From Puccinia triticina (taxonomy: Eukaryota > Basidiomycota > Pucciniomycetes > Pucciniales > Pucciniaceae): 64,000 bases of DNA. Below are positions 52,501-62,350 of the stretch, one piece after another. Under the pieces are notes generated by a model, which saw nothing but the letters and a program-made list of their open reading frames with translations, did no database searches and was not told where the DNA came from. The translations under genes and the position numbers were made by a program. Numbering within the stretch: position 1 is the stretch's first letter; the number at the start of each line of letters is the position of its first letter. Location: positions 2,108,001 to 2,172,000 of the forward strand of contig NC_070565.1 in the NCBI RefSeq assembly GCF_026914185.1, written 5' to 3'.

Positions 52501-53949
52501 TGCGAGTCAGGAAAAATTTGAGCCAAGGCGCCACGCAAGGCGTTGTCGCGATCAGTGACAAAAACTTTGGGGATGCGTTGAGGTCTCCATACGTGCTTCT
52601 TCAGGCAGTTGACTGCCCATAAGTAACTTCCACTGTCTTTGTGAGCCATGAGACAAAAGCCGACCGAGAAAGCTCAGTTTGAAGCTGCTTGGCCGATGAT
52701 ATGAAGCAAGGGCAATTCATACTTGTTTGTTTTGTAAGTTGAATCCAAAAGGGCGACATGGTGGTTGATCTGAGCTAGGTGGATGGAGCCGGGGTGAGCA
52801 AAAAAAAGTGTTCTGATTGCCCCGTTATCTGCCACCTGAACATTGAATGACCAGTTTGATTCCTTCAAAATACACAAGAGTGCCTTGGTTGGTGATTTAC
52901 CGTCCAAATCCTCCCAGCGTATTTTTTGCAGTGCGTTGCTAACTGTCTTGTTTGTTGCATAGGTTTTGTTATCAGACGTTTGGAGCTGGAGTAGGATCTG
53001 CGCTGGCTTGAGGTTTGACTGGGAGAGCTTTTGAATTTCCTCAACTTGTTCGGGGAGGAGCTGTTTGTGAGCGGAATGAGAGGAGGGTGCGGCCGATGCT
53101 TCATGGTTGTGTTGGCCATGTCGGATCTCTAGACTCCAAGTCTTGTCGGTAATTTTCTTGCTTGTGGGAATCAAGCCTTTAAGTTCAAAGGGGCACCGAA
53201 TTTTTGAGGTGGATGTTTTTTGTCCAGACAGATTAAGGATTGAGCCACAAAATTCACCAGATCAATCACACCAAATGTACACGTTTTTGTTGGTGTTGGA
53301 GCGGGCTTTGAAGATCACGTATCCGTGCTGTTTGGCCCAGTTTTGACAAAATCTGACCAAATTGTCCATCAAGATAAACTGGGCGCAAGGCGGAGGATCC
53401 AACGGTTCTGAAATGCAAAAAGATAGAATAATTTCAGCTTCGGTATTGTATCTATGCAAGAGGGGAGAGTAAAAGAGAAGAGAGATTCTTACCTCCAGTG
53501 GTGTAATTGAAGTCTTTTACATTAGTCACCACACCAATTTGAGAAGACTGGCCTTCGAGTTTGTTGGTTGCTTCGTTTTCATTCATTTTCAAATCTGCGG
53601 TGGTGGCGGTCTCACAAGCGGGAGAAGTCGAATCCTTGTCTGAGGATGAGGACTCATCGGATTGTTCTGATTGGGCCAATGGTGCGATAATCGGAGGCAC
53701 TTGAGCTGGAGCCAACGGAGGCATGATTGAAGCCGTGGGAGGGATAATTGGAGCCAATGGGGGGATGATCGGAGCCAAAGAAGCAGGGGGGACAATTGGA
53801 GCCAAAAAAGCAGGGGGGATTATCGGAGCCAAAGAAGCTGAGGGAGCTGAAGGGCCAAAACTGGCCAGAAGCTGTGCCATCTGCGCCCAAACCTCTGGAG
53901 GTACCGTGATACCAGTGGTTGATGGGGTGCTGGCGCCGGTGTTGGACAT
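49505..53949 (-). pseudogene. MULE transposase fused to an OTU-type cysteine protease domain
   Basis: On the minus strand, exon 1 (53949 to ~53498) codes a Pro/Ala/Ile low-complexity N-terminus. Later exons code a FAR1/WRKY-like region (CQNWAKQHGYVIFKAR, LEIRHGQHNHEAS), the MULE transposase core (VALLDSTYKTNKYELPLLHI, VFVTDRDNALRGAL, ANLCTWHLNNNI, VELGHAYLKSF) and, after TTRNPLGFEIIEAKL and an acidic linker, an OTU domain (50089-49505) with catalytic DGNCGFHCVA and NDNHWVLA intact. Three nonsense codons, all TGA, interrupt the transposase (53264, 52677, 52179), plus a frame change near 52440 and the solo LTR. Autonomous transposition is therefore lost in this copy. The OTU part is whole and could be from a working family. 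OTU proteases usually cleave ubiquitin. Confidence 0.8.
50552..51573 (+). mobile_element. Solo LTR, 1,022 bp, with 5-bp duplication ACGGT
   Basis: Starts TGACAGCTCTG, ends CTAAGGCTGACA; ACGGT at 50547-50551 recurs at 51574-51578. It splits the MULE coding region; transposase codons resume on both sides in register. The start matches the LTR fragment at 10134-10409, and its last 14 bases match the LTRs at 29430 and 32221. Confidence 0.88.
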
Positions 53950-54390
53950 ATCTGTTGTGAGAGGTTGATATCCTGCTTCACCGTTGTGGAGTGGTGTTAA
54001 ACCGGAGGGTTGGTGCCTGGGTGGTGCTGTGTCAAGCTTGAGAAGCTCGGTACCCCAGGAATGTCTGGTTTGGTGTGACACCCCAAATATATCTGGGGTG
54101 CCCAGCAGCACACCCCTTTCACAGGGGGGTAACTTTATCAAGGCTGGGGTGCGGGCTATATGCACCCCAGCGGGATGGGGTGCAGGGGCTTTTCACACCA
54201 TTGATTTTTATGTGTTTGGGGTACTCCCTGACACACCCCAACTTTCATGGGGTTCAAGGGTATGTACCCCAACCTCACTGGGGTAAGCGCCTGTACACCC
54301 CAATCGACTTGGGGTACATATGGGATGCACCCCATTTTGGTGTACATGGAGCAAAAGCTTGGGGTGCATTTAGCATGCCCCCATTTGCAA

Positions 54391-54433
54391 AGCCGTCGTT
54401 ATCTTGAAATTGGTCAATCTCCTTGTTCTCCAT
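54391..54433 (-). pseudogene. Harbinger-type nuclease gene, 5' part (start codon side)
   Basis: ATG at 54433-54431, reading MENKEIDQFQDNDGFAN, stops at the MULE. The frame continues at 49044 downward (ACKRAAADC). Confidence 0.65.
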
Positions 54434-54566
54434 GTTGGTTGCGTGTGAGTTTGCTGGTTGCTACCTTTGGCTATTGTGGTCACAATCCGGTGGTGAAGTA
54501 GGGGGAATCGGGGGTACAGCCTTTCACAAAGTCAAGGTGCTACTTTTAGGACCTTGCGGTGTGAAA

Positions 54567-54762
54567 TGTTGAGATAGAGTATGCTTATATCTTAGTTCCT
54601 CTATGCTTCTACTAAAACACTGTCAATCATGTATATAGTCTACACATGATTGCCTCAGGAGTTTTCTCCCTTAGTGAATCAGAACCATCTTCTCACTCCC
54701 TCAAGTGTCACAGTCTTGTCATCCTGTGAACTTCAGGTTTTTCCCCCTTGTCCCTTGAAACA
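54567..54762 (+). mobile_element. Copia-type 5' LTR (196 bp) with adjoining primer site
   Basis: Starts TGTTGAGATAGAG, ends GAAACA, directly followed by GGTTATCAGGCCC, which resembles the usual Copia primer-binding site (TGGTATCAGAGC type). The gag-like pseudogene begins 89 bp further on. Confidence 0.5.
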
Positions 54763-54850
54763 GGTTATCAGGCCCATCCGCTCAACCTGCTCTCAAAATC
54801 ACTTGGTCTTGCGGTCTTCATTGAAATCTTTTCGCTCTTGGTCACAAACC

Positions 54851-55370
54851 ATGCCCGCTCAAACAATCCAGAGCCCCTCGGCTCTCATTTGTAACATCCC
54901 AGTTCTGTATGGTAACTCTGTAGCCTTTCCCGCCTGGCGAACCCGACTCGAGGAACTCTTTGCCATTCAGGGGGTGCACGATATCGTGACTGGCCGACTC
55001 CTTCGCCCCAAAACCGATTATACGGAATCCAAACCGCTGACTCAAGGCTCCCATTGACTATACTACGCTGAGGAATCCGGTACCTATTGGGATGCGTTCT
55101 CGGACATTGCCAGGGCCACACTGAAAATGACCCTGTCCGTTGATCTGGCAATTCAATACAAAGAAACAAAGCCCGTCAGTACCCTTTTCAAAACTATCTG
55201 CAATGCGTACAAAAAGAATACTCAAACACGCCGCATGATGCTTCAAGATGCATTCTGGACGGCTCGTCATGATCCCAATAAACCTATTGCCACATGGATC
55301 ACTTGAATCCAAAACTCGGCTTTGGATCTCAAGTCAGTTAAGTTGGCCCCAGCGGACCAACAATACTGAG
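54851..55370 (+). pseudogene. Copia-type gag (UBN2-like) pseudogene
   Basis: The frame from ATG 54851 gives IPVLYGNSVAFPAWRTRLEE and FAIQGVHDIVTG, then a stop at ~55057, and continues in the same style with WDAFSDIARATLKMTLSVD, KPVSTLFKTICNAY and LQDAFWTARHDPNKPIATWI. This is the order of Copia gag (core with W..R, A..L, DA..W..L). Several stops show decay. The pol region is not found downstream. Confidence 0.65.
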
Positions 55371-56110
55371 GATGAAAATCAGCTGGCGTCAATGCACCAT
55401 CACCTTCCAAAATTTCAGTGATCCTGTGGGCACATGATGAAACTTGCCTTGACCCGTGACATCTGCAGACAACCTGAGCTATCATTCCGCACTCTCATTC
55501 CTGCACCTCCTGTGCCGCAAGGCTGAAACCTAATCTCTCAGTCATTATTACTCCTTCGAGATTGGTTTTGCAGGATTCCTCATCAACCGTCAACTTTACT
55601 CATCCAACCTTACACTAACTTATCTCTTAGTGAATCCGCTTTGCGCCTCTCCTCAACCAAGATCAAGACCTCAAGACCTCTTCAAGAAATCCGTTGACAA
55701 GTCTCCGTGAAGCTTTAGCTATGACCGCCTATTTAGCTTTCCACTTGGTGAGAAATGTGACCTTGCATTTCCAGAATCCTTCCTTGAAAATCTCTTCCTC
55801 AAAAATACTAACTCCTCTCCATCTCTCATGTTGTCTGTCTTCAGATCTTTGCGTACTCACTTCTTGTTCTTATATATTTGTCCTCAATTTCTTTCAGGTT
55901 TTGTTTTCTTATCTGTCCTCTTGTTGCTGCTTCTCTTTCCATTTTCTTCTTACAACTAATCCAAAATCTTCACCAATCAGCTCAACTTCACAACTTTTCA
56001 TCCTTACAATTATCCGTTTTTCTTCCACAGATAAATATCTGTCTCAGGGTTTGTTCTTTATAAACTTTTCTATCTCCTAATTTGTATTACTTTCTCACCT
56101 TATTGTTCTT
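55371..56110. other. Decayed sequence after the Copia gag; T-rich, no gene
   Basis: From about 55750 to 56110 the plus strand is strongly T/C-rich (CTTCTTGTTC, TTTCTTCCAC). No coding or repeat assignment can be supported. Confidence 0.35.
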
Positions 56111-56124
56111 TATATTTTTTGGTC

Positions 56125-56380
56125 TTATTTTAAAAGAAATTCAGTCCTAGGTTCTTTAGCACACGGTATCCCCAGGTCTATCATAACCGTTTGAGAACAA
56201 GGTTTGGTTGGGTCAAGTTTTTTAAGACGGTCAAATTTCTTGGTGCATTCCTTGATGGAAAATCTGGAGATAATATTGAGGACAGGGATAAGAGGCCCCA
56301 GGAGGTTGAAAAGTGCTTTCATAGTATCTGTTCCAATTGATTTGTGTACTGAGTTCCGCTGGTTATCAACTACCAGCGCT
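56125..56380 (-). pseudogene. MULE transposase C-terminal fragment (relative of the 49045 element)
   Basis: On the minus strand ALVVDNQRNSVHKSIGTDTM and KECTKKFDRLKKLDPTKPC line up with ALAVDTQINQVHESIGQDTV and RECLMKFDRLKDFDFSEPC of the MULE at ~52060-51930. It is cut at 56381 by TGTGAGCCTGTGTCTC, which looks like the start of the LTR family seen at 29430, of which only ~30 bp remain recognisable. Confidence 0.65.
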
Positions 56381-56410
56381 TGTGAGCCTGTGTCTCTTAT
56401 GTGACAAAGG

Positions 56411-56945
56411 CCGCTCATTGAGTTGCGGGACCCAATCAGAGGACTGCGGCGTAGTTATCTCATTGACTCGCGGGACCTAATCAATCGAGCTTAACTAAGC
56501 CACTCATGGTGAGCGGGTCTGGCCCAGTCTCACCAGAGAGGCTTATGCATTAGCACACCAAACTTGCGTGAGCCGCACGTGATATACAAGCCACTTTCCA
56601 GACTTTCTTGCCTGGTTTCCATGCCTTTCAATGTAATACTTTGCTGTTTTGTTTTTTGGACTCTTCATCAAGCGTCTGATTTTTCAGTGTTTTTTTTATC
56701 ATTGTATTTTCCCTCCATCATTTTTGAAAACAGACAACAAGAAATTCAACATAAATCCTTCCATTTAATTAAGCGGAAAGATTATAATTAACAATATCAC
56801 GTTATGATGATCACTAATGATAATTAACAAAACAGTAATTATATAGAGAGGAGCTAAATGATGATTAAAGAAACTCCAAGTCGGTACATGACACCTCAAT
56901 TAACGCAAGTGCAAGTCGGTAAAAATCAACAGGCCACATCCACAC
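56411..56945. other. Unassigned A/T-rich sequence
   Basis: No supported feature between the MULE fragment and the next ORF. Confidence 0.3.
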
Positions 56946-56963
56946 CTGCTCTTTCAGATCGCA

Positions 56964-57407
56964 ATGGTGGACATCCGGATGAATGAGGCCCCCTTACCAC
57001 TGTCTGGAGCGGAGGATCCCTTGGATTTTCTCCAATCGTTGCTGCTCAATATTACAACCAAAGATCCCCTGCGTTTTGAAGAAATACCAGAAAACATCAC
57101 AGATGAATCACCGTTGGGAGGCTCTGGTCAAGTGTTGAAGAAAAAAGCAGGCCAACTCACCTTGAATAAGACAATCACTAAAATGAAGCATGAGAAAACA
57201 ATCAAAATGCGGCAGAATTCGTCTGCAAAAGTTTACAGGCCCCAGGCGCCAAAACTAGTCCAGCTAGACTAAGTTATTGATCTGATTCATCGCTGGGATA
57301 CTTTTGTCCTTGCTGGAACTGTGGTTGGCAAGATTCAGATTGCTGAGATGTACTGGGATTTATTTCCCAAACTAGAGGCCAAAGCGGCTGCGCCACTGCA
57401 GGGTTAA
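56964..57407 (+). pseudogene. Unrecognised ORF with one internal TAA
   Basis: The frame runs 102 codons from ATG 56964 to TAA at 57270-57272, then continues in the same register for 45 codons, reading VIDLIHRWDTFVLAGTVVGK and EMYWDLFPKLEA, to TAA at 57407. Both parts look protein-like. A single nonsense mutation in an older gene is the simplest reading. No family is recognised, but it sits among transposon remains. Confidence 0.4.
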
Positions 57408-59875
57408 CTTTCTTTCAGCTCAAAATCTCCCTAGCCTGCACCCACAGGAAACCACAAACGTTGCACCCAATGACCAAACCTCCACCTCCACCTCACCAGG
57501 GCATGCTTCATTGTAGTTTTTTTAGATGTGTTGGATTCATCATCACTCTCAGCCTTATTTATTCAATCAAAATTGTTAATATTAAAATTACCTTAGTTTA
57601 TCATAAATTAAGACTTGTAGTTCTTGATTTTATCCAGCTTAGACTGTACATGTAGACCTTGCAAAATTGTTGTGATTGAGATGTGTAGTTTCTCTATTGA
57701 TTCAGTAGCTGAGACATATAGATTCTCAAAATCCTCCTGTAGTTGAGATGGGTAGATTCTCAACATACTCCTGTAGTTGAGATGCGACATCCTCCTGTAG
57801 TTTAGACATGTAGTTAGCTTCTAAAATTGTTTTATTCATCTGTCACAAGTGTGAGAGATGAGCTTGGTTTATATTTTCCTCAGAATTCACTGTAATTAAA
57901 ATTCAAATTATAGAGTCAGAGCTATTTCTTCTCTGGACCATCCTGAACTTGCACCAAAAGAAGATATCCAAATAATCTCCTCTTTCACCATTTCCTCCTC
58001 ACCATCATCTAAATCCAATAACAGGTATGAAAATATAAAAACATTTGCCTTCCAACATGGCTTAAGGTTATCTGCATCTTGTTACTTAAATGAAAACTCC
58101 ACACACATTATCAGCTAGGCTTAATCAAGAGGCATTTCTCTTATTACAACTTCCCCTCCCCTCCCCAAATTCTTGTATGGGAGGGAAGCACCAGTAGGAA
58201 CGAAGAGACCTTTGCCATTGAAGGAGAAGAAAAGGCACTGATTGTTGAAACTGCAACTACCCAGGTTTCCATCCCTCTCACTGTCACATCTATGTCTCTT
58301 TTCCCTCCTCAATGAATATGCATGTCCACCTTCTTCCCACAACCTGTCCCTCAGTTGTAATAGCTATAAAGGTTTGTGCATCTAGATAATAAATCCTCAT
58401 CAGTTCCTGCGCCTGTTCCCTGAGACCCAGTGAGTCTCATGTAGTGAGGGGCCTTTTTTCCCCTTTGCAAGCTAGCAGCTTGGCCCTATTTCCGGGCTTC
58501 TTTGTATTTTTTGATGAGAGAAACTAGGCTGAGAGCAGCAGGCACGGAGTGGGATGGTGTTCGAGGATCGTGGAAGGATGAGAGAGGAATCCTTTCACGT
58601 CTGCTGCCTCAGGTAGTCTACATACAACCTGTAACATAGGAGTGAAATGTGACAAAAGAGGTGACATGTGAGAAGCAGAGAAAGGAAAACAAAACCTGAG
58701 TTCATAACTCAACATTTTTCCGCGGCCTTGAGCTTTCTTCTTCAGGCCTGTGTTCCCTCCTCCCTCCGACTCGGAGCCCTCATTTCTTCACTGATAGCTA
58801 GCAAGAGAAGCATTACTGATGGAAGGAACAATGCAGGAAGCGGAGGAGGAGGGTGAACAAGTAAGCAGCAAGGGGGCGGACCCAGAGGATGCAGAGCCGA
58901 CAAGCTTGTGGATGGTGCGCTTCAGCCAGTGCTTTTTGTGCTTGAAGAATCATTCTTCCGCCTGTAACACCATCTCCTCTTCCTTGCGCAGGAGGCTTAC
59001 ATTTGAGCCGACTGCCTTTTCTTGCTATTTCAATATCTCCTGGTTTGACTGCACCATTGAGCAGAGGTTGGATAGGGAGGTCAAGGAGGAGGAGAAGGAA
59101 TAAGAAGAGACGCAGTAAGGCAGTGGAGGTGGAGTGGGACAAGTAAGAACACAAGGACATGGGCACGATGGTTTGGATCTTGTGCAGCAAAGTTGCCGGT
59201 GCGGCCAGGGAGAAGGGGAAGACACAACGCGGCTTTGGCAGATGGATGTTCTAGAGGGGCGTCGCCGGCAGCCAGTCAGCATCATTCAAGGTCCAGCATC
59301 ATCACCGTCCAAGGACGTGATTGGCCCTGCCTGGCTCCATTGGCCCTCCCCCTTTGACAAAATCAGCTTGGCTCATGTGGGGCTGGTACAGACTCTTCCG
59401 TAGTCTAGCCGCTCAGAACAAGAAATTCAATATCAGCCGGCCATGTGTAAAAACAAGGAATGGATAGTATCCATGATAATTTCCAAGACCCTACAGAAAA
59501 TTCAAATAAAAAGTGACTTAGAAGTCAGCTTGTTTGCCGTTTCTGTTGCATTTGAGTTACTGTCACTCCTCCAAATATGGCAACAAACCCTTTGGTATCA
59601 TGAGAGACTGGAGGTTGGGCAAGTAAGATCAGTATTGACACTTAAATGCTTAGTCCACTTCTTGAGATTTTTCAAATGCCTTGTTTGTTGTCCCAAACAA
59701 CTTGCTCCCCGATACCCTTTCCATTGTGTGCTGCATGCTCCCAAAAAGGTATCAGAGCAGCCCTGTCAGCTCGGCGTCTGCCGTCGTCAATGCTGGTAGC
59801 AGCCACCGGGGTGCATGCTGCAACGCTTTGATGGGACACCTGTCAGACGGCCGTTGTCAGCTTCATGTTTTGTCT
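57408..59875. other. No supported gene; short repeats at 57650-57810
   Basis: TCCTCCTGTAGTTGAGATG recurs three times with variants around 57730-57800. Between 58100 and 59850 frames of 60-125 codons exist on both strands without domains or intron signals. GGTATCAGAGC at ~59749 resembles a Copia primer site, but no LTR border is convincing. Confidence 0.4.
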
Positions 59876-59879
59876 TGAG

Positions 59880-62045
59880 CACATAATAGTGCTTCAGTGG
59901 TTTCTTTGCTCTGGCGGCTTTGGTAGCCATCCAAGACATGGCCCCCAGTGGAAAAGGCTGATTCCGATGCCACAGAGGTCTCCGGGGCCATCAAGATCAT
60001 CTTGGCAAGCTTAGAAAGTGTTGGGAAGCGAGACAAATTGATCTACCACCAGCTGAGGAGATCAAAATCTTTGTTGCTGGTTATGCCAATATTCCTATCC
60101 TCAAGGTAGAGGACTAATTTGGCACAGGGTGCATTGAACTGGCTGCTTTATGTGGTGCCATTCATGTATTGGAGGAAACAATTGGTATCCTCATTGGCTT
60201 TGCTTTTTGGGCTTGACGGCATCTGGGCTTTTGATTCAGAAGTGGCTGAGACCGGAGAGTAGATTGCTGATAAAGCAAGGATAGCCTCCCTGACCTTGCT
60301 CAGAAAGTCCTTGATTTGTTCAGAAGTGTGCATATTGATGAGGCTGAACTGAAGGTAGCGGATTTTGTAATGATGGTCAAGTACAAGTCCGATAGCCGCT
60401 AGTTCTTGCATTGGCTCCCAGTATTTGAGGAATTTGTCCTTCATTGGCTTGATTATTTTTGTGACGTGGCTGTTGTTGAGCTTGGAAGCAGAGGCTTCAG
60501 AAAATTTAATCTCGATCCTCTTCATTGCACGGTAGGAGTGGTTTGTTGTTGGGTACCGAGTACCACTGAGCATTAATGTTGCTGTGAAAAAGAAGAACCC
60601 ATCAGAAAAATTACGACAAAAAAAGTAACATTGAAATTAAGGTGAGAGCTTACCTTCATGAAACGGCTCCAAAAAGTCTTTCATCACAGCTAGCTTGTCC
60701 CAGTCAAGAGAAGAGGGGCACAGCTCAAATTTGTCATTGTCCATGGAAAGCTGCTGAAAAGCTAGTTTGAGAGGTGATGACGACTCAATCATGAGATAAG
60801 TAGCGTTCCAGCGTGTTGGAACATCTTTAGTTGGATGCTTCATCTTTGGATCAAGGTTACAAGCTAGCATGGCACGCTCAAACAATTCCATCCTGGTCGA
60901 CGAACCATGGATGAATTTGACGCTCTTGCGGAGGCGTTTGACTGGACCACTGACTTTCTTGAGGCCTTCCTTTACAACAAGGTTGATCACGTGGGCTAAG
61001 CATTGCATATGGAAGTAGCTGGATGTTGAATGATGTTCAGAAACTTGACATCAATTGGAAATGAATCGTTTAAGTCAAGGGATTGCTGCGTCATTGTTGC
61101 TGGCATTGTCAAGGGTGATAAAAGCAACCTTATTGAGTGCCTTCCATTCAACCAAGGTTTGAGCAAGACGGTCCGCAATAACTTGGCCAGTGTGAGGAGA
61201 CAGGAGGGGTTGGAAGCTGAGTATGCACTTGATTAACTGCCAGTCGTCGTTGGTGTAGTGTGCCGTAATAACCATGTAACTAGTGAGATCAGACGGGGTC
61301 CATAAGTTGGTTGTAAGAGAAATATTTTCGGCCTTCAATATCTTATTCATCTCTGTTGCCTTGAGTTTCTGAAAAATTTCAACGCAATCATTTCTCAAAG
61401 TTTGTCGGCTGGGGATTGAGAATTGGGGCTGGGCATTTTTCATCAGATCAACAAAACCTTTGTGCTCAACAATTCAGAACGGATATTTGTGTTTGATGGT
61501 CATCTCAGCCAGCTTTTTGCGGGTCTCTTCTTGGGAAAAAATCCATGCACCCTTCATGCGATTGCAACCAGAGAACACCAGTTGAGATTGCGCGAGAGAA
61601 GTGATCCCGCCGTGCTCGACAAATCATTTTTCCGAGTGCCTTCAAAGGTGATTTGTGCCCGATGCAGACATGGCGGAGAGGCTGGATTAGCAGTTATTGC
61701 AAATGGCCTTGACAAGGCCACCAGCTGTTGGGTGCAGTAAATGAGGCCACAAAAGTTAACAACTTAGGACTGGCATAAGGAACACATAATATATAAAGCC
61801 TGCTTACCTTCAACAACCCTTTCAAAGTGATCCCATACTTTGCTTGTGAGCTTCCTTTTCTTGACTTGCCGTTCAATTTCACTGTCATGATCAACATCTC
61901 GGGAGTCGGCATTACCGTCAGTGGAGGATTTTTCAGGCATGCTGGTAAATTTGGTGGAGATTTCCTTGATCTCTTCATTGCTATCTTTGGAGGTCGTGGT
62001 GGAAACATTGTTCTTGTTGGACTCGGAACCCTTGTTCATAATCAC
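59880..62045 (-). pseudogene. BED-finger hAT transposase pseudogene
   Basis: On the minus strand from 62045: an acidic/Ser-rich N-terminus, then KKRKLTSKVWDHFERV, and after an intron-like gap a decayed BED zinc finger (AICNNC, a stop, then H and H positions). The core follows with LTTNLWTPSDLTSYMVITAH and VAFITLDNASNNDAA (catalytic D region), CLAHVINLVVKEGL, PTRWNATYLMIESS, RYLQFSLINMHTSEQIKDF, and at ~60030-59880 the C-terminal dimerisation block MAPETSVASESAFSTGG. Order and motifs are those of hAT (Activator) transposases. Several stops and frame breaks, including in the BED finger, make it inactive. Terminal repeats were not found. Confidence 0.75.
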
Positions 62046-62350
62046 GCTTGAGGTGTGTTTTTCTCAAGTAGAGAGAGGCATTATAGGCTGGGCTGAAAAG
62101 TTAAAGCTTGTAAATTTCAATTTCAATTTTATAATAGGAAGAAGACTTTGGAGTTCGGAAACGGAGTGTGGAATTTTCTGAGCGTAAGATTGAAGGCACA
62201 CAAGATGTCAGAAAACATGTGTCTTTTATATAAAGATCACCAGCGCTTGAAAATTTTCTTTTGATCCTAATATTCTAAATAACTACCGGTACACCAAGTT
62301 GCCACAGGCACATAAGTTGGAGAAGATTGGATTTTCGCAGGACTTTCTAC

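Larger units (their letters stand above)
49045..54381 (-). mobile_element. MULE with transposase-OTU gene, 5.34 kb, 9-bp target duplication
   Basis: Ends GGGGCATGCTAAATGCACCC (left) and, reversed, GGGGCATGCTAAATGCACCC (right) continue as long inverted repeats full of GGGGTAC and TACACCCC motifs. CATTTGCAA at 49036-49044 recurs at 54382-54390. It has landed in the nuclease gene of a Harbinger-type element and is itself split by a solo LTR (50552-51573). Confidence 0.9.

Noticed and set aside
53654..53968. Glycine/alanine-rich plus-strand ORF
   Set aside because: Complement of the Pro/Ile repeat at the N-terminus of the MULE transposase.
58813..59190. 125-codon minus-strand ORF with a leucine-rich start
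   Set aside because: The leucine run comes from a GGAGGAGAAGG-type repeat on the other strand. A signal peptide cannot be argued from it.
59749..59762. Copia primer-binding site (GGTATCAGAGC) implying an LTR before it
   Set aside because: The preceding bases do not end in CA and no LTR start could be found. Chance or a very old remnant.
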